Source: an uncultured bacterium | GTDB lineage: Bacteria; Cyanobacteriota; Vampirovibrionia; Gastranaerophilales; Gastranaerophilaceae | Length of the DNA: 5,024 nucleotides | Assembly: GCA_947169755.1 (NCBI GenBank) | Contig: CAMVQX010000116.1 | Span: 1 to 5,024 of the forward strand | Direction of reading: 5' to 3' | Shown here: piece after piece, positions 1 through 5,024 of the stretch | Numbering within the stretch: position 1 is the first letter of the stretch | Layout of the letters: every line of letters starts with the position of its first letter | Translations under genes and position numbers: made by a program | Notes under the pieces: generated by a model | What the model was told of the DNA's origin: nothing | The model's input: the letters and a program-made list of their open reading frames with translations, nothing else | Databases searched by the model: none

Positions 1-622
1 TTTTTGCACAAAAATCACTTATCGGACATTTATCACACAATGGTTTTGTAGGCTTGCAGACATTACGCCCGTGAGTAACTATAAGAGTATTTATATCTAT
101 CCAATATTTTTTCGGCAATTTTTCTCTCAAGGCGAATTCAGTTTCTTCAGGGGTTTTTGTTTTTATATAACCCAAACGATTAAAAATCCTATGAACGTGC
201 ACATCAACACATATTGCAGGTTCATTGAATCCTTTTGCGATAGTTAAATTTGCGGTTTTTCTGCCTACACCGTTAAACTTGCAAAGCTCATCTATGGAAT
301 TGGGGACTTTTGAATCGTATTTTTCAACCAATTCTTTTGACAATTCCACAATTTGTTTTGCCTTGTTGGCATAAAATCCGACAGGATAAATCGCCTTTTC
401 AAGCTTTTTTACATCACAAGATGCAAAATCTTTGGGAGTTTTACCGAGTTTTAGCATTCTCAACGTTGCGGGGTAAGTCGTATTATCATTGGTTCTCAAG
501 CTCAAAATGCACGCAATCAAAACAAGAAATGGATCTTTGAAATTTTCCATCAGGTTTGCAAAATCGCTCAAAGGTTGTTTTGCATCTTTCAAAGCTTGTA
601 TAACTTTTTCGATATCTTTCAT
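1..622 (-). CDS. nth: Endonuclease III (DNA glycosylase/AP lyase), C-terminus cut by window edge
   Basis: This base-excision repair enzyme removes oxidised pyrimidines from DNA and nicks the resulting abasic site. My translation from the ATG at 622-620 gives 207 residues with no stop before the left edge; E. coli Nth has 211, so only a few residues should be missing. The helix-hairpin-helix reads LCKFNGVGRKTA (about 113-124), with K122 at the position of the catalytic Lys120 of E. coli. D140 in VDVHVHR matches the catalytic Asp138. Four cysteines, C189, C196, C199 and C205, have the C-x6-C-x2-C-x5-C spacing of the [4Fe-4S] cluster. The gene starts 10 bases after the lpxK stop and is probably co-transcribed with it. 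No clear Shine-Dalgarno precedes the start; an in-frame ATG at 655-653 would overlap lpxK and also lacks one, so 622 is preferred. MutY is unlikely given the catalytic lysine and short length. Confidence 0.95.
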   Translation of the reverse strand, partial: MKDIEKVIQALKDAKQPLSDFANLMENFKDPFLVLIACILSLRTNDNTTYPATLRMLKLGKTPKDFASCDVKKLEKAIYPVGFYANKAKQIVELSKELVEKYDSKVPNSIDELCKFNGVGRKTANLTIAKGFNEPAICVDVHVHRIFNRLGYIKTKTPEETEFALREKLPKKYWIDINTLIVTHGRNVCKPTKPLCDKCPISDFCAK

Positions 623-632
623 AAAAGATATA

Positions 633-1643
633 CTAAGACAAAAGTCCTTCCACATCAAGTACGGTTTTCAATTTAAGAGCATAGATATCGTCCCTTTGAA
701 AATTTTTCATTTTAACGGCATCTTTTTCCGTTGTAACGATTATGCCATCAGGAAGCTCTGTTTCATCATATTTATGATGATCATCAAATGTAACTGTATT
801 CAATATATTATAGTCTTTTAAAAATGCATAAAACTGTTCCGGCTGTCCGATACCCGAAACCGCTGAAATTTTAGAACCCGAATTTAATTTTTCACCGGTC
901 TTTATATTATATATATAGTCAGGCTCGGTTTTGCATACAAAAAACGGTATATTCATTTCTTTTTCCATAGCATTTGCCAGAATTTGAGCTTTTGCATGGT
1001 CAAAGGATTTGCTCACAACAACAAATTTATCAATCCTTCCAAAAGCTTCAAATCCCTCCCTTAAAGGACCTGCAGGGAGTAGTTTTTCTCTGCCGAAAGT
1101 TTTTTCACTGTCCATTAAAACAATATCCAAATCACGATAAAGTTTTCTATGTTGAAATCCGTCATCCAAAATAATTTTAGTAACCCCAAAATTTTCAACC
1201 GCATATTTTGAAGCTTCATAACGATTTTTTGAAGTAATTACAACTGCGCCTTTAGCATTACCGGCAAGCCAATACGGTTCATCACCCGCCATTTGAGCAT
1301 CATAAAATATTTCCTTGCCATCAGAAATTATATTGATATTTTTGTTTGATAGTTTCCCGCCATAACCCCTTGAAACTATTGCAACTTTTTCGCCTTTTGC
1401 TATCAAATATTTTGAAATTTCAGCAACAACAGGAGTCTTACCGACACCGCCCGTCGTAAGATTTCCGACAGAAATCACATAGGCATCAACTTTTTTAGGT
1501 TTTAATATATTTTTATCATACAAAACATTTTTAAAACCGCTTCCAATCCCGTAAAACCAAGCTGCAAAATCTAAAACAGCCACAAATAAACCCTTAGCAT
1601 TTTTATCATAATGAATTTTTGTTATTTGCGTTTTTAAATTCAT
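633..1643 (-). CDS. lpxK: Tetraacyldisaccharide 4'-kinase (lipid A biosynthesis)
   Basis: LpxK transfers phosphate from ATP to the 4' position of the tetraacyldisaccharide-1-phosphate precursor, making lipid IVA at the cytoplasmic face of the inner membrane. The 336 residues are close to the E. coli length (328). Residues 19-38 are hydrophobic to amphipathic and fit the N-terminal membrane-associated helix of the family. The P-loop is NLTTGGVGKTP (61-71, Lys69/Thr70). It is followed by SRGYGG (91-96), AGDEP (119-123), the Walker B-like family signature DDGFQHRKL (160-168), FDDHHKY (286-292, holding the conserved catalytic-region histidine) and TTEKDAVK (304-311). The start is supported by GAGG at 1652-1649, 5 bases before the ATG. 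The gene begins 13 bases after the mlaD-like stop and ends 10 bases before nth, so it sits in the middle of a likely operon. Nothing appears broken or missing. Confidence 0.97.
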   Translation of the reverse strand: MNLKTQITKIHYDKNAKGLFVAVLDFAAWFYGIGSGFKNVLYDKNILKPKKVDAYVISVGNLTTGGVGKTPVVAEISKYLIAKGEKVAIVSRGYGGKLSNKNINIISDGKEIFYDAQMAGDEPYWLAGNAKGAVVITSKNRYEASKYAVENFGVTKIILDDGFQHRKLYRDLDIVLMDSEKTFGREKLLPAGPLREGFEAFGRIDKFVVVSKSFDHAKAQILANAMEKEMNIPFFVCKTEPDYIYNIKTGEKLNSGSKISAVSGIGQPEQFYAFLKDYNILNTVTFDDHHKYDETELPDGIIVTTEKDAVKMKNFQRDDIYALKLKTVLDVEGLLS

Positions 1644-1656
1644 TTCTACCTCAAAA

Positions 1657-3018
1657 TTAGAACATTAATCTCCAGAGTAAAAATCTCTTGTTCAATTTTT
1701 CGGAGAATTTCTTCAAGTTGCAGGTTGTAACCTTTGTATCTTCAATAATTGCTTGAAGTTCAGTTCTCTTATCAGGATTTACTTTGTTTACGGTTTCAAG
1801 AGCCGAAGATACATTCATCATTGCCGTATTAACATTTGCAACCGCACGATTTATATCTTTCTTCAAATTATCATCTTGAGTTAATGAATTTACATAACCG
1901 CTTATTTCATTAACATTGTGAGTAATTGCTCTTATATCATTTGCGAGAGCTTGAGCTTCTTCATCGTTACCCATCAATTTATTCAGATTTTGAGAAAGTT
2001 TATCAACAGATTCGGCAGTTGTATACAAAGTTGACTTGAACTTAGGATCACCAATTATGCCGTTAATATTATATGTAAGCATATTAAAATCTGTTGTGGC
2101 CCTGTCCATCATAACCATAAGCTGATCCAAATCGCCTTTTGATTTATCTAAAAGTTCATTCATCTTAGCCATAGTTTCTGACGTTTGACCTGTCAATGAA
2201 TTGATATTTTGAACAGACATTTTAAGTTCTGCAATAACTTGATCCGACAATAAATCATTAATTTTTTTGTTAGTTTCAGTTAAAGATTCTGCAGCTCTGT
2301 ACTGCCAATCCATAAAATCAGCAATTCTCATAGGCTCAACTATGGTATAAGGGGACTCTTGTTTTGGATAAGGCAAAATAACATCATCTAATGTGGCAAT
2401 CCTTAAAATATAAGTCCCGTTTTCTTTTTCAACTTTACCCTTTAAAAATTCCGGCAAAATAAGCCCCGGAAGATTTACAACATAGTCAATTTTGTATGCA
2501 TAATTAGTTTTAATTAAATCTCTTACATTGAAAGGGATAACATCTTTGGCAACAACTTCAATATTACTGATTTTGCCTATATTTTGATATTTGTCATCAA
2601 GTTTCATCTGGACATCGTCATCCTTGTACAGAATATCCTTTGTAATCATCGGAACGTACACGGTTCTTGTTTTTGGCGGAGTAATCTCAAGGAACAATTC
2701 TCCAATTAAACCTGATTGTTGAATTGAGAGCATAGATGCTTTAGGAATATCTATATTAGGCTCTGTAACAACAAATTTAACCTTAACATAGCTGTTTTCA
2801 CCATCAACAACAGGAGTAATCTGTTCAACTTGTCCGACTCGAAGCCCCATCATCTGAACACCTGCACCGGGACGCAAACCGTTTACATCTTTAAAAACTA
2901 CGTCTACACGGTCGGCTGATGAAAAAGTTCTGCCCTTAACTTTAAAAACAACACTAATCAAAAGTACCAGTGCTAATATCGTTAAAAGCCCAACTTTAAA
3001 TGATGATGAAAATTTCAT
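1657..3018 (-). CDS. MlaD/MCE-family lipid-transport protein with long helical tail
   Basis: MCE proteins are the substrate-binding parts of ABC systems that carry phospholipids between inner and outer membranes. The 453-residue protein has a short N-terminus and one membrane helix (about 9-25), then a single MCE domain (about 37-114) with the signature DVNGLRPGAGVQMMGLRVGQV-like run at 44-64 and SGLIGELFLEI at 102-112. A segment I do not recognise follows (about 115-232). A long, Asn-rich, probably helical tail (about 235-445) ends in KRFLLWRLMF. E. coli MlaD is far shorter (about 183 residues), so this is the long-tailed type also seen in cyanobacteria and actinobacteria. I chose the ATG at 3018-3016 because the hydrophobic helix follows at once and an AAAGGAAAGGG ribosome site precedes it; an upstream TTG at 3051-3049 lies within the predicted promoter. 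No permease or ATPase partner is in the window, so they must be encoded elsewhere. It probably leads the mlaD-lpxK-nth operon. Confidence 0.9.
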   Translation of the reverse strand: MKFSSSFKVGLLTILALVLLISVVFKVKGRTFSSADRVDVVFKDVNGLRPGAGVQMMGLRVGQVEQITPVVDGENSYVKVKFVVTEPNIDIPKASMLSIQQSGLIGELFLEITPPKTRTVYVPMITKDILYKDDDVQMKLDDKYQNIGKISNIEVVAKDVIPFNVRDLIKTNYAYKIDYVVNLPGLILPEFLKGKVEKENGTYILRIATLDDVILPYPKQESPYTIVEPMRIADFMDWQYRAAESLTETNKKINDLLSDQVIAELKMSVQNINSLTGQTSETMAKMNELLDKSKGDLDQLMVMMDRATTDFNMLTYNINGIIGDPKFKSTLYTTAESVDKLSQNLNKLMGNDEEAQALANDIRAITHNVNEISGYVNSLTQDDNLKKDINRAVANVNTAMMNVSSALETVNKVNPDKRTELQAIIEDTKVTTCNLKKFSEKLNKRFLLWRLMF

Positions 3019-3023
3019 ATAAG

Positions 3024-3034
3024 CCCTTTCCTTT
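3024..3034 (-). promoter_or_regulatory. Ribosome binding site deciding the mlaD-like start
   Basis: On the minus strand the bases read AAAGGAAAGGG, ending 5 bases before the ATG at 3018-3016; the AGGA core lies 10 bases from the start. This purine run supports translation from 3018 rather than from the in-frame TTG at 3051. Confidence 0.6.
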
Positions 3035-3041
3035 CGGTACA

Positions 3042-3070
3042 ATCTTAACAAAAATAAATAAAAATGACAA
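3042..3070 (-). promoter_or_regulatory. Sigma70-type promoter for the mlaD-lpxK-nth operon
   Basis: Read on the minus strand, a -35 box TTGTCA (3070-3065, 5 of 6 consensus bases) and a -10 box TAAGAT (3047-3042, 4 of 6) are separated by exactly 17 bases of T-rich DNA. Transcription would start near 3035, giving a leader of about 17 bases with the ribosome site inside it. The promoter lies in the 101-base gap after the transglycosylase stop, and no terminator with a GC stem and T-tract is visible between them, so some read-through from upstream remains possible. Confidence 0.55.
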
Positions 3071-3119
3071 GATAAGGCTCTACATCAAAAAAATGATTTT
3101 AGGCTTTATAAAATTTAAT

Positions 3120-3869
3120 TTACAAATAATTAGCCAAAATATTTTTTACATATTTTTGAGTTTCTTTATAAGGCGGAACACCGGAATATTTGTCCACCGC
3201 ACCAGGACCGGCATTATAAGCTGCGAGTGCTAAAATAACATTTCCGTTATATCTGTTAAGCATTGATTTTAAATATTTAACCCCGCCTTCAACGTTCTGA
3301 ACAGTATTATAAGGATCCTTTACTCCCATATTTTTAGCGGTGTTCGGCATTAATTGCATCAGCCCCATAGCACCGGCTTTTGATTTTGCTTTCGGGTTAA
3401 ATCCTGATTCTTGCTTGATCAAAGCTTGCACTAGCTTTTCATCAACTCCATGTTTTTTAGAAATCTGCGAAACAACATTGAGAATTTGTGCTTTGCTGGA
3501 TGGTTGTTTCACATTTGCCTGAACCGCAGTTGCTTCTTGTATTGCATTTGTTATTGCAGATTGCGTTTGGACAGGCTGTTGCGGTGCAGGCTGAGCTATT
3601 TGATTTGTTTGATTTACAAGGCTTGCACTAACCTGTTTTAATTTCGGATCTAATAAAAGTGTTCCGAAATTTGATTTTGTGGTAGCTTGCAAAACTTTTT
3701 CAAACGATGGTGAATTTATTTTTGCCTTATCAGGATAGATTGTATCAAGCGGATTTTGGGCTTGTTTTGGGTTCATGCTATCAACACGATGCGCTAGCTG
3801 TGCATACCTTTGCATAGCCTGCGTTTGCCCTCCGGAATTTAATAAGCCTTGTATAAAATTTGAAAACAT
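3120..3869 (-). CDS. Lytic transglycosylase (SLT/goose-lysozyme-like fold), no signal peptide
   Basis: This enzyme class cleaves the MurNAc-GlcNAc bond of peptidoglycan, leaving 1,6-anhydroMurNAc ends. The catalytic domain is C-terminal (about 127-249) and has all the family marks: ALIKQESGFNP (149-159, E154 the catalytic acid), GAMGLMQLMP (166-175), ALAAYNAGPGAV (214-225) and PPYKETQKYV (232-241). The first 125 residues hold no hydrophobic signal or lipobox; they start MFSNFIQGLLNSGG, contain a SFEKVLQ patch (55-61) and end in a Gln/Pro/Ala-rich linker (about 86-125). An in-frame TAG lies 15 bases before the ATG, with no other start between, so a longer secreted form is ruled out. A weak GGTAGG precedes the start by 4 bases. 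The gene is preceded by a 259-base gap and followed 101 bases later by the mlaD-like gene. Export by a non-Sec route, or action in another compartment, is inference. Domain identity is firm; the specific role is unknown. Confidence 0.93.
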   Translation of the reverse strand: MFSNFIQGLLNSGGQTQAMQRYAQLAHRVDSMNPKQAQNPLDTIYPDKAKINSPSFEKVLQATTKSNFGTLLLDPKLKQVSASLVNQTNQIAQPAPQQPVQTQSAITNAIQEATAVQANVKQPSSKAQILNVVSQISKKHGVDEKLVQALIKQESGFNPKAKSKAGAMGLMQLMPNTAKNMGVKDPYNTVQNVEGGVKYLKSMLNRYNGNVILALAAYNAGPGAVDKYSGVPPYKETQKYVKNILANYL

Positions 3870-4128
3870 ATTACCTACCCGATTCTATACTACACGAACT
3901 TTTACAGTTCCGTATCATTTGAATTAATGATTTTTTATAAAAAGGCAAAATTAAATATTATAAAATTTTATATTCCTCTAACTAAACGCTTATGGATTTT
4001 GGCTTGTACAAACAGCATCCGCAAATGCTTCACATATTGAAGTATCGTAAATATACATTTTTCTTTTACGGATTGGCTCACTAGACTGTATACACAGCTT
4101 TCACTTATTAAAACACAATAAGAGCCTT
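3870..4128. other. Intergenic region between response regulator and transglycosylase
   Basis: This 259-base, very AT-rich gap should hold the transglycosylase promoter. The best -10 match is TATAAT on the minus strand at 3962-3957, inside the palindrome TATAAAATTTTATA (3959-3972), but no good -35 box lies at the right distance. Small stem-loops are present: CTTATT/AATAAG (4104-4109 with 4117-4122), CGTAAA/TTTACG (4046-4051 with 4065-4070), CTTCA/TGAAG (4028-4032 with 4038-4042) and GAACT/AGTTC (3896-3900 with 3906-3910). None has a following T-tract, so no terminator can be called for the response regulator. A 22-codon minus-strand ORF at 4058-3990 has an ATG but no convincing ribosome site. 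Confidence 0.5.
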
Positions 4129-4806
4129 TTACACCATACCTTCTTTTACGGCCTTGACTGCAGCCTGAACCCTGTCATTAACACACATTTTTTGAAGAAT
4201 TGAACACACATGTGCTTTTGCGGTATGAACACTCACAATCAATTCTTTTGCAATTTCCGTATTGCTTTTGCCAAGAACGAGATGTTTCAAGACTTCAAAT
4301 TCTCTTTCAGTCAAAGGGACTCTGCCATTTGTCGAAGATTTATCAGGCAAAACTCCTATATTATCAACTTTTGGCAGTGCATTCAAAGTCATTTGTGCAA
4401 CAACCGGGTCAATCCAACAAACACCGGTATTAACATCCCTAACGACATCGGCAAGTTTGTTAGGATCAATGTCTTTAAGGCAATATGCACTTGCACCTGA
4501 ACTCAGTGCTGCCAATACTTCTTCACATCTGTCATGAGAAGTTAATGCAATAATTTTTGAATTAAAATTCATTTCCTTACATTTAACCATTGCCTCTATC
4601 CCATTCATGCCCGGTAGCCCCAAATCCATCAAAACAACATCAGGCTTATATCGTTCTATAAGTTTTAATCCCTCAACAGCATCTTCAGCTTCAGCGACAA
4701 CATCAATATCCGTATTAGCATTTAGGGCACACCTTAAGCCAACTCGGGTAAGTTTAAAATCTTCCACTATAATAACAGTAATTGGTTTAATTTTTGTTTC
4801 TGTCAT
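4129..4806 (-). CDS. NarL/FixJ-family response regulator with LuxR-type HTH
   Basis: This is a two-component transcription regulator: a partner histidine kinase phosphorylates the receiver domain and the output domain then binds DNA. The 225 residues match the usual length. The receiver domain (about 9-125) has the acidic pair E15/D16, the phospho-acceptor D61 in VLMDLGLPG, the switch residues T89 (ALTS) and Y108, and the conserved K111. The LuxR-type helix-turn-helix (about 163-222) begins LTEREFEVLKHL and contains GKSNTEIAKEL and SVHTAKAHVCSIL. The start is firm: AAGGAG lies at 4821-4816, 9 bases before the ATG. No kinase gene is nearby, so it looks like an orphan regulator and its signal and targets cannot be read from the window. 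A promoter candidate and a palindrome lie just upstream, and the gap after its stop suggests a separate unit from the transglycosylase. Confidence 0.95.
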   Translation of the reverse strand: MTETKIKPITVIIVEDFKLTRVGLRCALNANTDIDVVAEAEDAVEGLKLIERYKPDVVLMDLGLPGMNGIEAMVKCKEMNFNSKIIALTSHDRCEEVLAALSSGASAYCLKDIDPNKLADVVRDVNTGVCWIDPVVAQMTLNALPKVDNIGVLPDKSSTNGRVPLTEREFEVLKHLVLGKSNTEIAKELIVSVHTAKAHVCSILQKMCVNDRVQAAVKAVKEGMV

Positions 4807-4848
4807 ATTTTCTCTCTCCTTTTCAAGACAATTAAATTACTTACAAAA

Positions 4849-4858
4849 GGATTAATCC
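4849..4858. repeat. 10-bp perfect palindrome upstream of the response regulator
   Basis: GGATTAATCC is its own reverse complement. It lies just downstream of the predicted -10 box, overlapping the expected transcription start of the response-regulator gene, 43 bases before its ATG. The position would suit an operator, for example for autoregulation, but it could be chance in AT-rich DNA; no second copy is visible in the window. Confidence 0.3.
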
Positions 4859-4886
4859 ATTAGACAGGTAGGCAATATTAAATCAA
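4859..4886 (-). promoter_or_regulatory. Candidate promoter of the response regulator
   Basis: On the minus strand, TTGATT (4886-4881, 4 of 6 consensus bases) is followed after 16 bases by TCTAAT (4864-4859, 5 of 6). Transcription would start near 4852 and give a leader of about 45 bases that includes the AAGGAG site. Two perfect TATAAT hexamers further upstream (4909-4904 and 4893-4888) are alternatives but lack a recognisable -35 box. Confidence 0.4.
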
Positions 4887-4910
4887 AATTATAATTTTGT
4901 TTCATTATAA

Positions 4911-4934
4911 TATCCTCCCTTATTAGGGAGGATA
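4911..4934. repeat. 10-bp perfect stem-loop
   Basis: TATCCTCCCT (4911-4920) and AGGGAGGATA (4925-4934) are exact reverse complements around a 4-base TATT loop. Neither strand has a T-run directly after the stem, so it is a poor intrinsic terminator. It lies about 105 bases upstream of the response-regulator start. On the plus strand the right arm contains GGGAGG, a Shine-Dalgarno-like sequence that the stem would hide. It could belong to the same element as the repeats that follow to the right edge. Confidence 0.6.
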
Positions 4935-4971
4935 AAGGTGGGTATTTATTCGTATTGCGGGGCTTATGCCG

Positions 4972-4987
4972 CCCCTGCACCCCTGCA
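4972..4987. repeat. Tandem 8-bp direct repeat
   Basis: CCCCTGCA occurs twice back to back (4972-4979 and 4980-4987). The second copy runs into the palindrome CCTGCAGG (4982-4989). Just upstream, GGGGC (4959-4963) can pair with GCCCC (4971-4975). This is the most GC-rich stretch of an otherwise AT-rich window. Confidence 0.6.
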
Positions 4988-5015
4988 GGTACTTTCTTTT
5001 TAGAAAGAAAGTACC
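4988..5015. repeat. 12-bp perfect inverted repeat at the right edge
   Basis: GGTACTTTCTTT (4988-4999) and AAAGAAAGTACC (5004-5015) are exact reverse complements around a TTAG loop. The following bases, CAAAGAACA, are not a T-tract, so a simple terminator reading on the plus strand is weak; on the minus strand the stem is followed by TGCAGGGG. The shape suits a dispersed repetitive hairpin or the end of a small non-coding element, but only one copy is in the window. Confidence 0.65.
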
Positions 5016-5024
5016 CAAAGAACA

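Noticed and set aside
653..655. Alternative in-frame ATG for nth that overlaps the end of lpxK.
   Set aside because: It has no ribosome site, and it adds residues not needed for the match to E. coli Nth, whose offset is already constant at +2.
310..821. Two plus-strand ORFs of 76 and 110 codons.
   Set aside because: They are antisense to nth and lpxK, show no recognisable domain, and the minus-strand genes carry complete catalytic motifs.
3019..3051. An 11-residue N-terminal extension of the MCE protein from a TTG start.
   Set aside because: The TTG lies upstream of the predicted transcription start and in the promoter spacer, while the ATG at 3018 has its own ribosome site and leads straight into the membrane helix.
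3932..3943. TTTTTATAAAAA palindrome as a terminator or operator.
   Set aside because: It is pure AT with no GC stem and is expected by chance in this base composition.
4104..4122. CTTATT/AATAAG hairpin just after the response-regulator stop as a terminator.
   Set aside because: The stem is only 6 AT-rich pairs, and the minus-strand continuation is TGAAAGCTG, not a T-tract.
4200..4855. Several plus-strand ORFs of 77-96 codons opposite the response regulator.
   Set aside because: They mutually overlap and mirror the coding sequence of a clear response regulator.
1..5024. CRISPR array, tRNA, rRNA, transposase or phage genes.
   Set aside because: I saw no regularly spaced repeats, cloverleaf or rRNA-like sequence, or integrase/transposase motifs on either strand.

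Overview
The window reads as ordinary chromosomal DNA from a low-GC, Gram-negative bacterium. The evidence is AT-rich sequence, a lipid A kinase (LpxK) and an MlaD-type lipid-transport protein, which together imply an outer membrane. The style of the proteins (a long MCE protein with an extra middle domain, a signal-less transglycosylase, LuxR-type regulators, low GC) suggests a gut Melainabacteria/Gastranaerophilales-like lineage. That assignment is inference from general familiarity, has only moderate confidence, and was not tested by a search.

All five recognisable genes lie on the minus strand, so they are transcribed from right to left. In transcription order: (1) 4936-5024, a GC-richer, repeat-dense stretch at the right edge with no convincing gene; (2) about 4807-4935, the leader of the next gene, with a 10-bp stem-loop, a plausible promoter and a 10-bp palindrome near the predicted transcription start; (3) 4129-4806, a NarL/FixJ-family response regulator with no kinase next to it; (4) 3870-4128, a 259-base gap with small hairpins and one very short ORF; (5) 3120-3869, a lytic transglycosylase that lacks a signal peptide; (6) 3019-3119, a short gap holding a good sigma70-type promoter and a ribosome binding site; (7) 1657-3018, an MlaD-like MCE protein; (8) 633-1643, lpxK; (9) 1-622, endonuclease III (nth), cut by the left edge after residue 207.

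The last three genes are spaced 13 and 10 bases apart and probably form one operon starting from the promoter at 3042-3070. The first two serve the outer membrane: MlaD-like proteins move phospholipids between membranes, and LpxK phosphorylates the lipid A precursor. The DNA-repair gene nth looks like a passenger in this transcription unit. The transglycosylase just upstream cuts peptidoglycan, so the window has a loose cell-envelope theme. The response regulator appears to be a separate unit.

I found no convincing undescribed system, phage, transposase, CRISPR array, tRNA or rRNA. The points most worth a second look are the repeat-dense right edge, the signal-less transglycosylase, the middle domain of the MCE protein, and the altered DNA-wedge residues in Nth.
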